This document shows, piece after piece, positions 1 through 6,678 of a stretch of DNA of 42,597 nucleotides (position 1 is its first letter; each line of letters begins with the position of its first letter). Source of the DNA: a virus; the IMG/VR virus record IMGVR_UViG_3300046471_000247, positions 1 to 42,597 of that record; one strand, written 5' to 3'. Position numbers and translations under genes: made by a program. The notes below the pieces were generated by a model, which was not told the DNA's origin, searched no databases, and saw only the letters and a program-made list of their open reading frames with translations.

Positions 1-777
1 TTACTTCTCGACGAACGCCCGCTCGATCACATAGTCACCCGGCTCGCGCGTACGCGGCGACACCGCGAAACCGCGGGCATCGAGCAAAGCGCAGGTATCT
101 TCCAGCATCGACGGGCTGCCGCACATCATCACGCGGTCGATGGCCGGATCGAGCGGCGGCAGGCCGATGGTCTGGCTCATCGCGCCATCGACGATGTTGT
201 CGGTGATGCGGCCCTGGTTGCGGAACGTCTCGCGCGTCACCGTGGGGTAGTAGATCAACTTCTCGCGCACCAGCTCGCCGAGGTATTCGTGCTGCGGCAG
301 CTCGTTCTCGAGATAGTCCTGGTAAGCCAGGTCGTTGACGTTGCGCACGCCGTGCGCGATCACGATCTTCTCGTAGCGATCGTAGGTGTCCGGGTCGCGC
401 ACCAGGCTCATGAACGGCGCCAGGCCCGTGCCCGTGCCCAGCAGGTACAGATGCTTGCCCGGCTTGAGGTCGTTGAGCACCAGCGTGCCGGTGGGCTTGC
501 GGCTGACGATCAGCGGATCGCCGGGCTGGAGGTGTTGCAGGCGCGAAGTCAGCGGACCGTTGGGCACCTTGATGCTGAAGAACTCCAGGTGTTCCTCGTA
601 GTTCGCGCTGGCGATCGAATACGCGCGCATCAGCGGACGGCCATCCACTTCCAGGCCGATCATCACGAACTGCCCGCTGTCGAAGCGGAAGCCGGGATCG
701 CGCGTGGTGCGGAAGCTGAAGAGACTGTCGTTCCAGTGGTGCACGTCGATCACGTGCTCCGTCGCCAATGCCACCAT
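1..777 (-). CDS. fpr: Ferredoxin--NADP+ reductase
   Basis: A 258-residue flavoprotein that would move electrons between NADPH and ferredoxin or flavodoxin in the cytoplasm. The FAD-binding motif RAYSIAS lies near residue 51, the nucleotide-binding GTGTGLAPF near 113, and MMCGSPSML near 217 matches the C-terminal NADP-binding strand. The length is usual for bacterial Fpr of the short subclass. It is a host gene outside the prophage. ATG at 777 is the first Met that gives a family-length protein. The stop codon is at the window edge, so the gene is complete. Confidence 0.95.
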   Translation of the reverse strand: MVALATEHVIDVHHWNDSLFSFRTTRDPGFRFDSGQFVMIGLEVDGRPLMRAYSIASANYEEHLEFFSIKVPNGPLTSRLQHLQPGDPLIVSRKPTGTLVLNDLKPGKHLYLLGTGTGLAPFMSLVRDPDTYDRYEKIVIAHGVRNVNDLAYQDYLENELPQHEYLGELVREKLIYYPTVTRETFRNQGRITDNIVDGAMSQTIGLPPLDPAIDRVMMCGSPSMLEDTCALLDARGFAVSPRTREPGDYVIERAFVEK

Positions 778-1032
778 TGCCGGTTACCGTCCTAAAAATC
801 CAAGGAAGCTGCGGGCAGGGCGCCGACCATCTCGGTACCGGACTCGTGTGGGGAAGGCGGAACCCGCTGCGCCTGACGAGTGCTGCCGTAGCTGCAGCGA
901 AGACGCCATTATGCCATGCCCGTCCGGCCCGGCAGGCGGGTGGGCGTCGCGAGGTGCGGTCTATTGCGGCATCATGCCGCAAGCGATCAGGCGGGGCGTG
1001 GGGACGCTTCGCAAACCATTGAGAGGAAGTGC

Positions 1033-1659
1033 ATGACGCAGGATCTGGAACATCCATCGCACCACCTGGGGAGGCGGCATCTCGAGCGGCTGGTGATGCT
1101 TTCCGATGGCGTGTTTGCCATCGCCATTACCCTTTCGGCGCTGGAAATCAAACCCGAGACGGGCGAAGGCGTATCGCTGTGGCAGGCCTGGTCGCTGTCA
1201 CTGCTGGTTTATTTCATGAGCTTCGTGTTGATCGGTGCGATCTGGCTGGTGCACCGGCGCATCGTGTCCTGGCTCAACCATATCGACGCCGCGGGCACCG
1301 TGATCAGCATGGTCTTGCTCAGCCTGGTGGCCTTGGTGCCGGTGGTCATCCGCTACGCCTTGACGCATCCGCAGCGGCACGATGGCTTCCTCGCGTATTC
1401 GCTGCTGTTCGTCTTGCTGTATCTCACCATGGCCGTTCTGCTGGCCTATCTGACTCATCGGGCGAAACTTGCCGTGCACGCGCCGCCGAGCGAAGCGCAG
1501 CAACTGCTGGCGAAGCTCGGTTTTGCCGTGCTCATCTTTTCCGCAGCGGCCTTGTATCTGCAGGGTTGGATCGTGGCTGCCATCGTCTGCGCGCTAGCCG
1601 CCATGCCGTTGCGATGGCTGGCCTGGCGCGGCGAGCCAAGGGCCGCGGAGTCGCGCTGA
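1033..1659 (+). CDS. TMEM175-family (DUF1211) membrane protein, putative potassium channel
   Basis: A 208-residue multi-pass membrane protein. The family hallmark, Arg-x-x-x-x-Ser-Asp-Gly-Val-Phe-Ala-Ile-Ala, is near residues 20-32 at the start of the first membrane segment, followed by several hydrophobic helices. Bacterial members are potassium-selective channels; that role is inferred from the family. The ATG is preceded by GAGAGGAAG, a good ribosome-binding site, so longer in-frame starts upstream are unlikely. It is a host gene, divergent from fpr with about 250 bases between, and is followed by a bidirectional terminator. Confidence 0.85.
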   Translation: MTQDLEHPSHHLGRRHLERLVMLSDGVFAIAITLSALEIKPETGEGVSLWQAWSLSLLVYFMSFVLIGAIWLVHRRIVSWLNHIDAAGTVISMVLLSLVALVPVVIRYALTHPQRHDGFLAYSLLFVLLYLTMAVLLAYLTHRAKLAVHAPPSEAQQLLAKLGFAVLIFSAAALYLQGWIVAAIVCALAAMPLRWLAWRGEPRAAESR

Positions 1660-1682
1660 GGAAACCGCTTGGCGCGCAAAGA

Positions 1683-1717
1683 AAAACCCTCCCCGAAGTG
1701 GACCCAGAGAGGGTTTT
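1683..1717. terminator. Bidirectional intrinsic terminator
   Basis: AAAACCCTC and GAGGGTTTT are perfect inverted arms around a 17-base loop, with A-rich and T-rich flanks. It lies between the convergent TMEM175-like gene and the lipoprotein gene and can serve both. Confidence 0.7.
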
Positions 1718-1784
1718 GCAAGGCCGTCCCGAGTCGTCCATTGGACGATTCACGGCAAAGTGCGGGACGTATTTGCCAGTGGTG

Positions 1785-2216
1785 TTACATGTCGCAGCCG
1801 AACGAGGCGTAGGTCTGCTTCGCTGCGTCGCTGGCCTGCTTGCACTGAGCGGCGAGTGCTTCCTTGCCACCCGGCTGCGCCATGGCGGCCTTCCATTGAT
1901 CGGCAGAGGTCTTCATGGCCTGATCGAACATGGCGCGCTGGGCCTCGGGGACCTTGGCGGCCAGGCAGGCCTTGACCTTGCTGATGTAGTCGTCGCACTC
2001 GGCAATGCCGATCTTGCTGTCGTCGGCATCAGCCGTTGCCGCAGGGGCTGCCTGCTCGGGAGCGGCTTGCTCAGTGGCGGCCGGTGCTGCGGTCGAGGCC
2101 GGGGTAGGCGTTGCGGCAGGCTGGTCGGCGGCCGGAGCGCCGTTGTTGCCGGTCTTGTCACACGCGGCCAGCGCAATCATCAGCAACGCGGGCAGCAGGG
2201 TCTTCTTCAAATCCAT
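1785..2216 (-). CDS. Small lipoprotein with Ala/Pro-rich linker
   Basis: A 143-residue predicted lipoprotein. A short signal peptide ends in the lipobox Ala-Leu-Ala-Ala-Cys (Cys near 18). A low-complexity Ala/Pro/Thr linker follows, then an alpha-helical domain with four cysteines (AECDD, KACLA, AAQCK, FGCDM) that could form two disulfides in the periplasm. ATG at 2216 is chosen because the signal peptide starts there. It is a host gene upstream of and divergent from the dusA fragment. No function is recognised; a lysozyme-inhibitor or anchoring role is only a guess. Confidence 0.75.
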   Translation of the reverse strand: MDLKKTLLPALLMIALAACDKTGNNGAPAADQPAATPTPASTAAPAATEQAAPEQAAPAATADADDSKIGIAECDDYISKVKACLAAKVPEAQRAMFDQAMKTSADQWKAAMAQPGGKEALAAQCKQASDAAKQTYASFGCDM

Positions 2217-2353
2217 GGGTGAACTCGTCCTGGTCAATGGTTCCCGGCATGGTGCGGATTTTTGGCCAAGGGTTCTGTAAGTCCTGAGTGGGTGCGTATG
2301 TAAGGACTTTGAACCTCCCCTCGTCGGCCTGGGCGAGCCGGTACAATGGCCCC

Positions 2354-2449
2354 ATGTCAACCTCGATTGCCCCGAAGCCGCCGCTGCACAAGCACGATTG
2401 GCGCCTCACTGTTGCCCCGATGATGGACCGGACCGACAAGGCCAAATAA
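2354..2449 (+). pseudogene. dusA: dusA 5' fragment (tRNA-dihydrouridine synthase A), cut by prophage integration
   Basis: The ATG opens a 31-codon frame whose residues 17-29 (RLTVAPMMDRTDK) match the conserved DusA N-terminus, R-L-(S/T)-V-A-P-M-(M/L)-D-W-T-D. After the Asp-Arg-Thr-Asp codons the reading leaves the family sequence and stops at a TAA inside a palindrome. DusA normally runs to about 330 residues, so this is the left remnant at the prophage junction. Known dusA-associated integrases insert at exactly this 5' region. The remainder of dusA should lie beyond the right edge of the window, where a phage-supplied start could restore a working gene. Confidence 0.85.
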
Positions 2450-2461
2450 TCCTTATTTGGC
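2414..2461. other. Probable attL junction within dusA
   Basis: The host-like sequence encoding V-A-P-M-M-D passes into non-family sequence here. The core is probably around 2418-2436 (gccccgatgatggaccgga). Immediately to the right is a perfect 9-bp palindrome, gccaaataa-tcc-ttatttggc (2441-2461), on the prophage side, which may be an integrase or excisionase arm or a short terminator. The matching attR is outside the window, so the exact core cannot be fixed. Confidence 0.65.
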
Positions 2462-2569
2462 TTTGGTTTAGAGCCGGAAAAAATAGCCGCGTAGCACTTT
2501 CGTGGCACTCAACCCCTAGAGATGTGGTGCCGACGCCTTGCCGCCCGGCCAGACGCTGGGCAAGCTTGT

Positions 2570-2596
2570 AATGTCCGCTTTCGACCCAGAGCGGAC
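2570..2596 (+). repeat. Hairpin repeat copy 1 (GTCCGCT...AGCGGAC)
   Basis: A 27-bp unit, aatgtccgcttt followed by cgacccagagcggac, with 7-bp inverted arms around the middle. It lies 33 bases upstream of the 2630 gene. Two further full copies are at 3134-3160 and 4256-4282. A broken version surrounds the 228-bp element at 3568-3795. Confidence 0.75.
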
Positions 2597-2629
2597 CTAA
2601 GCAACGACCTAAGTTCGAAGGAGACAAGG

Positions 2630-3088
2630 ATGGATCTTTCTGCGATTGTTAAACTTCTAGGCCGTCGGCTAGACGACAGTGATGCAGCCACTACGCTCTC
2701 AGGATTTAAGGCGCTTGCAGTGTCGCAGCTTGACCTCCCAGCGAACGGGAGCGACCTGAAAGAGGTCTTCATTCGGGACAAAAGCGCCGGCTTTGAGGCT
2801 CGGTTAGCGGCGTCTGGGGAGATTGCTGATGTCTTCCTACTACGGGAAGGTTATCAAGGTTTTGCTGGCTTTCCTTACTCGCTGGTCGGGGAGCTAGGTC
2901 TAGAGGCGTCCAAGAGCGATATTGAAGCGGAATTTGGGACGGCAGATTGGTCAAGGCCGCCCCGGCGTATTCCAGTGCTGGGCGAACGCGGGGAGACTCT
3001 CCGATACGAGCGCGACGCCTACATGCTCATCTTTCAATTTTCTGCAGCCGACGGGCGACTAGACCAGGTAACGGTGAGCCGACGATAA
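2630..3088 (+). CDS. Hypothetical protein, orphan accessory gene 1
   Basis: A 152-residue soluble protein with no signal peptide or membrane segment. The second half, with a hydrophobic G-F-P-Y-S-L stretch, an E-A-E-F-G-T-A-D-W segment and alternating strands near the C-terminus, recalls small immunity-like or SMI1-sized proteins, but I do not recognise the family. ATG at 2630 has AAGGAG six to seven bases upstream. It sits just inside attL, between hairpin repeat copies 1 and 2, with lower GC than the phage core, which suggests accessory DNA acquired separately. Confidence 0.6.
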   Translation: MDLSAIVKLLGRRLDDSDAATTLSGFKALAVSQLDLPANGSDLKEVFIRDKSAGFEARLAASGEIADVFLLREGYQGFAGFPYSLVGELGLEASKSDIEAEFGTADWSRPPRRIPVLGERGETLRYERDAYMLIFQFSAADGRLDQVTVSRR

Positions 3089-3133
3089 GCATCGATCCTG
3101 GTCTTGCGCCACGGCGTAAATTTGCACTGCGAC

Positions 3134-3160
3134 AATGTCCGTTTCCGACCCGGAGCGGAC
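3134..3160 (+). repeat. Hairpin repeat copy 2
   Basis: aatgtccgtttc followed by cgacccggagcggac, 24 of 27 bases identical to copy 1, between orphan genes 1 and 2. It lies within a wider pair of inverted arms, taagcatcg at 3087-3095 and cgatgctag near 3164-3172, so the whole intergenic region could fold as one long stem. Confidence 0.75.
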
Positions 3161-3209
3161 CTTACGATGCTAGGGACAAACGGCAAGATAAGGATCGAGG
3201 CGAGGGGTG

Positions 3210-3539
3210 ATGAGGAAATTCTTGCGAATTCTGGCTTGGGCTTACGCCGCCCTCGTCGGCCTGCTGATCTTCTGGTCTTGGTGCGCAGTCTTGGCGGCGT
3301 TGCACGAAACGCATGAGCTTCTAACTGCTCCAGAGTGGCTCTTGTATGTCGTGACCTTGCCCGCGTCCCATTTGGCAACATCGCTTTTCGAATGGGCTGA
3401 TTCTTCCATCTCCTGGCGCTTCGGTGGTGTTGTCGTGCTTACGGCACTCGGCACCCTTCAGGTGACTGTGCTGCAATTGCTCGCGGCGGTTATGCCAAAG
3501 CCTCGCGGCATGAAACAACTTTCTTCGACCGATCGGTAA
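3210..3539 (+). CDS. Small membrane protein, orphan accessory gene 2
   Basis: A 109-residue protein with hydrophobic segments at about residues 8-32, 42-56 and 72-94 and a positively charged C-terminal tail, so probably three membrane passes. No family is recognised. An ATG at 3210 follows a purine-rich GGCGAGGGGTG stretch; a GTG one codon earlier is possible. It lies in the same orientation as genes 1 and 3 and between the repeated hairpins. Confidence 0.55.
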   Translation: MRKFLRILAWAYAALVGLLIFWSWCAVLAALHETHELLTAPEWLLYVVTLPASHLATSLFEWADSSISWRFGGVVVLTALGTLQVTVLQLLAAVMPKPRGMKQLSSTDR

Positions 3540-3567
3540 GTGTGAGTGTCCGCTCCCGACTGCCGTT

Positions 3568-3795
3568 TCAACCGGTCAACGCAACACTTTGATCAAATCG
3601 CAATTCATCGGTATTTCAAAGGCCTAGCCTTCTTTATCTGCCCGCCAAACAATCTTGCTCGTCCATTACGTTGGTTTTCCCTGGAATCAAGGCACTTCCA
3701 GCGTTGTGGCCGTCGGGCAGCGTGATTGGGTTCCAGAGCTTGTTGTAGCGAGCGTTCCGCCGGCCCGGTATTGGGGTGTTGCGTTGACCGGTTGA
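3568..3795. mobile_element. 228-bp non-autonomous element with perfect 20-bp terminal inverted repeats
   Basis: The left end, tcaaccggtcaacgcaacac (3568-3587), is the exact reverse complement of 3776-3795. The interior has no convincing gene, which fits a MITE-like or decayed IS derivative. The ends are embedded in a second, imperfect inverted pair, agtgtccgctcccgac (3545-3560) and cccgaagtggacact (3804-3818), which resembles the hairpin repeat used elsewhere in this region. The element may therefore have inserted into a repeat copy. I cannot assign an IS family from sequence alone. Confidence 0.6.
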
Positions 3796-3865
3796 GCCCG
3801 CAACCCGAAGTGGACACTACGATATCGAAGCCAACCCAGCCAATTAATCCATTTGGTAAGGCCTC

Positions 3866-4237
3866 ATGCCAACAACTAGCGACGCGGCATCAACCTACAA
3901 ATCAATCATTGATCAACTCGCTCGAGAAACACGGGGCCAAAGTGTATTGGCGCGACGAGTGTCCCTGAATTGCCCTTTTCCGACGGAGAGCGGGAGAGTC
4001 GCATTCAATGAGCTGCTCCCTTCTCTATCTGAACGCCAGCGAGCGTTGGTTTCCGAGCTACTTCGCGAGGAGCGCGAAAGCTCGATCCATGATGTTTTGG
4101 CGGTGCTTTCGTGGTGGATTGACTGCCAAAGTGTTGGCTTGTCGTTTGAAGGTGGCCCCATGCCGGTGGATTTCAGCGGAGAGGGGCTTCATGGCGATTT
4201 CACTGGGCGTTGCACGGATTGGGCTTGGCCTAAGTGA
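3866..4237 (+). CDS. Hypothetical protein, orphan accessory gene 3 (DUF6547-like)
   Basis: A 123-residue soluble protein. A central helical stretch, L-L-P-S-L-S-E-R-Q-R-A-L-V-S-E-L-L near residues 50-66, is followed by E-R-E-S-S-I-H-D-V-L-A-V-L-S-W-W (69-84). The pattern is like a small family I associate with the name DUF6547; that assignment is tentative. ATG at 3866 follows TAAGG. It is the third gene in the hairpin-separated array at the prophage left end. Confidence 0.6.
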   Translation: MPTTSDAASTYKSIIDQLARETRGQSVLARRVSLNCPFPTESGRVAFNELLPSLSERQRALVSELLREERESSIHDVLAVLSWWIDCQSVGLSFEGGPMPVDFSGEGLHGDFTGRCTDWAWPK

Positions 4238-4255
4238 TGCTGGGGTGACATTCGT

Positions 4256-4282
4256 AATGTCCGTTTTCGACCCAGAGCAGAC
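4256..4282 (+). repeat. Hairpin repeat copy 3
   Basis: aatgtccgtttt followed by cgacccagagcagac, just after orphan gene 3. It marks the right end of the array, about 45 bases before the phage early operon ends. Confidence 0.75.
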
Positions 4283-4327
4283 GCTGGATCGACGGCGCGG
4301 GGTGAACCGCGCCGTCCTTGGCAGTTC

Positions 4328-4591
4328 CTACGACGTCGTCGCATTACCATTGATACGATGCCAATCGCGGGCGGCCTGGACTTTAAGCCCGTCCAGGTGC
4401 GACGCGAGCTTCGCTGCGTCGATCAGCCAAGGGGACTTCTGGCTACCAACGCGGAATGCCGGCACTGGCAGCGTCTGCCGATTGGCCCGCTTTGCGGCTT
4501 CTTCTGAAGACAACCCGAAGAGGTGGGCGCACTTGTCGAGCGGGATTTGGCCAGTGCCGTATTCGGCCATGAGGGCAAAGAACGTGTTCAT
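4328..4591 (-). CDS. PrtN-family (pyocin activator-like) transcriptional regulator
   Basis: An 87-residue protein with the PrtN pattern along its whole length: an N-terminal F-x-L-M-A-x-Y-G, then I-P-L-D, the helical F-G-L-S-x-x-x-A-x-x-x-A region, the core L-P-V-P-A-F-R near residues 41-47, G-S-Q-K-S-P-W near 49-55, and a final helix. PrtN activates pyocin genes in Pseudomonas. Here it is the last gene of the minus-strand early operon and overlaps the upstream gene by four bases. It may activate late or lytic genes in parallel with the Ogr-like protein. Promoter targets cannot be named from the sequence. Confidence 0.8.
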   Translation of the reverse strand: MNTFFALMAEYGTGQIPLDKCAHLFGLSSEEAAKRANRQTLPVPAFRVGSQKSPWLIDAAKLASHLDGLKVQAARDWHRINGNATTS

Positions 4592-4890
4592 CGTTGGTGC
4601 GCCCCGGCGCGCCTGAGCCGAACGATGCCAGCCCTCCTGGCCGGCGCAGGCAGATCGAGCGGGATCTGGCTGTATCGCTTACCCCAATCGGCTTCGGCGG
4701 CATCGATTGAGGGGCAGAGGCCCGTAGAACGGCCACAGCGGCATTCGAGGCTATGCCGGCAGGTGGCGACATCAGCCTGCATGGTCTCGCGCTTGGTGCG
4801 GCCGTGGTGCTCGATGTGGCGGGGCTCGGTCTTGCATTCGGTGCACACCAGGAAGCGGCCTGCAGGGTGACGGGTCTGCTTCTGCTGCAT
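4588..4890 (-). CDS. Small cysteine-rich phage protein, putative zinc-binding
   Basis: A 100-residue protein with C-x2-C near residues 18-21 (VCTEC) and C-x5-C-x-C near 46-54, consistent with a structural zinc site. It is basic in its first half. No family is recognised. ATG at 4890 lies one base after the stop of the preceding gene, and its own end overlaps the PrtN-like gene by four bases, so translation is probably coupled through the operon. Confidence 0.6.
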   Translation of the reverse strand: MQQKQTRHPAGRFLVCTECKTEPRHIEHHGRTKRETMQADVATCRHSLECRCGRSTGLCPSIDAAEADWGKRYSQIPLDLPAPARRAGIVRLRRAGAHQR

Positions 4891-4891
4891 G

Positions 4892-5389
4892 TCACACCTC
4901 CGCCGCGCGCATGGCGCAGTGACCAAAGATATCGGGCTCGCCGACGATGCGATCGGCGCGCAGGCGCTCGATCGTTTGGCGTGCGTGCGCCGTGCCCAGT
5001 TCCGCGAGTTCGGGCGGGTTGGTGATCGAGGCTCCGCCGGCGCGGCGTACCGCGACGATGATGCGGGCGTAGTTAGGGTCGATCGGCGCCGAGTCCGACG
5101 CCGGCAAGGGGTTGCCGGTCATCATCTGCCCGCATGCCTTACGCAGTTGCATGGCGCGATCCTCCGTGAGTAAGCCAAGGGAAAGCGCCATGCCGATGGC
5201 GCCATTGACGTGAGCGATGTGCGCATCCCGCGTCACGGGGTTGCGCACTGCGTCGCGGCCGAGCGTCTCGGCGAGGCGAAGGGCGACCATTTCTGCCGCG
5301 CTGCCGAGTGCCATGCGCATCGCCGTCTTGCCGGCCTTGCGCGGGTGATGGATCACCGCCTTGATGGTCGCGCTGGTGTGGCTTCGCAT
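4892..5389 (-). CDS. Hypothetical phage early protein
   Basis: A 165-residue soluble, mostly helical protein with no motif I can name. ATG at 5389 is chosen because rdgC ends at 5391, one base upstream; longer starts would run into rdgC coding sequence in another frame. The next gene begins one base after its stop. The tight spacing places it firmly in the early operon, where many such proteins modulate recombination or host functions. Confidence 0.65.
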   Translation of the reverse strand: MRSHTSATIKAVIHHPRKAGKTAMRMALGSAAEMVALRLAETLGRDAVRNPVTRDAHIAHVNGAIGMALSLGLLTEDRAMQLRKACGQMMTGNPLPASDSAPIDPNYARIIVAVRRAGGASITNPPELAELGTAHARQTIERLRADRIVGEPDIFGHCAMRAAEV

Positions 5390-5390
5390 G

Positions 5391-6308
5391 TCAGGCCTCC
5401 GCCGGCCGCGGGAGCTTGAAGCTTTCCTCGAGGAAGCCCAGCAGCCGGCGCACCTCCAGGGTGGCCAGTGCCAGGTCGCAGTCGACCTGGGCGTCATGGC
5501 TTTCGGATTCCTCGCGGGTGTCGGATACCACGTCGAAAGGCTTCAGGCGTTTGATGGCCAGGCTCTCGGTGAGCACCAGGCTCATGCGTTCGTCGTATAC
5601 GACACCGAGCTGGAGCACCTGCTTGCCGCTGCGTAGGTGTTCCTTCACTTCTTCGGCATCGAGATCCTGGTTTCGACAGCGCATGACGGCGCCGTCGCGG
5701 CTGGCCATGTCGCGCAGCTCGCATTCGTCGCCCAGCGTAATGCCGGTTGGGATGTTGTCGTTGGCCAGCCAGTCGGTCATGAGAACGCGCGGCCCTTCCT
5801 CCGGGGCCAATGGCACGGCAGGGAAGGAGCCGAAAGCCTCGCGCAGCGCGATCAGCGTGCTCTCGGCATTGCGTCGGCTTGGGGTGTCCAACACGAGCCA
5901 GCCGTCGACGGTGTCGAGCCAGCCACGAATGCGGCGGACCTTGACTGGCGCGTTCGGCAGCATGTCCGTGAGCACCTCGTCGCGGATCCGCTTGCGCTCG
6001 CGGCCACCGACCTTGCGCCCTTCCTCGTCAACGATTTTCTGCACCTTCTTGGCCACGGCCTCGTTGACCACGGACCCCGGCAACAGGCGGTCGCTCATCT
6101 GGAAAACGAAGCCCACGCAGCCATTGCTGACGACGGTCATGCGGTCGTCGCCGATCGCGTAGGGCGAGGCGAAGCCACTGGCGCCCATTTCCAGCGGGCC
6201 GGGTTCGCGTGCCGGCCGGTCGGCCAGGAGGTGACCAATGCCGCGGCCGACCAGGTCGTGTGCAACGGTGGCGCTGAAACGGAACAAAGTGAGATTGCGC
6301 GGAAGCAT
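5391..6308 (-). CDS. rdgC: Phage-encoded RdgC (recombination-associated protein)
   Basis: A 305-residue protein matching RdgC in order. It starts with N-L-T-L-F-R-F, has a conserved S-N-G-C-V-G-F-V-F stretch near residue 60, a K-V-x-x-I-x-D-E-E-G-R-K-V region near 90 and R-K-R-I-R-D-E near 103-109. T-D-W-L near 178-181 and the Q-L-G-V-V-Y-D-E-R-M-S-L-V-L segment near 231-244 follow. RdgC forms a ring around duplex DNA and limits RecA filament activity. The phage copy is probably used in replication or recombination after infection. ATG at 6308 follows GAGGT. It lies between the membrane protein gene and two small genes of the early operon. Confidence 0.9.
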   Translation of the reverse strand: MLPRNLTLFRFSATVAHDLVGRGIGHLLADRPAREPGPLEMGASGFASPYAIGDDRMTVVSNGCVGFVFQMSDRLLPGSVVNEAVAKKVQKIVDEEGRKVGGRERKRIRDEVLTDMLPNAPVKVRRIRGWLDTVDGWLVLDTPSRRNAESTLIALREAFGSFPAVPLAPEEGPRVLMTDWLANDNIPTGITLGDECELRDMASRDGAVMRCRNQDLDAEEVKEHLRSGKQVLQLGVVYDERMSLVLTESLAIKRLKPFDVVSDTREESESHDAQVDCDLALATLEVRRLLGFLEESFKLPRPAEA

Positions 6309-6316
6309 GGGTGACC

Positions 6317-6583
6317 TCAGTAGTCGAGACGGGGCAGGAAAGGGATGAACACGCAGGCGGCCAGGACCAGGCCGACGACGAACGCCAGATACAGGTCTCC
6401 CTCGGCGTACCTAGCGGCCATGGCGGCGCGTCGGCGGGCGCGCAGGGACTTCCGCAGGCGGAAGGCATGGGTGGCGAGCCAGGAGGCGCGCGGCGGCGTG
6501 TATCCGCGTGCCAGGGGAAAGGGAGGTCGCGTAGACTGTCCTCGGGGTTCGAGCGCCGCGCCGGCGCCGATAGGGAATGCCAT
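6317..6583 (-). CDS. Small phage membrane protein
   Basis: An 88-residue protein with a very basic middle (R-L-R-K-S-L-R-A-R-R-R) and one hydrophobic segment near residues 64-83. The C-terminus is short, so a single-pass inner-membrane protein with a basic cytoplasmic N-terminus is likely. ATG at 6583 is preceded by AAAGGAG at an eight-base spacing, the best ribosome site in this operon. A longer in-frame start was rejected for that reason. Function unknown. Confidence 0.6.
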   Translation of the reverse strand: MAFPIGAGAALEPRGQSTRPPFPLARGYTPPRASWLATHAFRLRKSLRARRRAAMAARYAEGDLYLAFVVGLVLAACVFIPFLPRLDY

Positions 6584-6678
6584 GTTCCGTACTCCTTTCG
6601 TTGGTGTTGGAGCGGTGCGCGGGGAGTGCTCCAACACTCCCCCGAACCCCGCCGCGGTCAGCCGGCGGTGCCGGCAAT

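Noticed and set aside
3605-3817. Minus-strand frame of 70 codons inside and across the 228-bp element
   Set aside because: It spans a terminal repeat and has no start signal or recognisable motif.
2570-4282. Calling the hairpin array an integron
   Set aside because: No integron integrase is present and I could not find a consistent RYYYAAC/GTTRRRY core pair at each repeat, so it is reported only as cassette-like.
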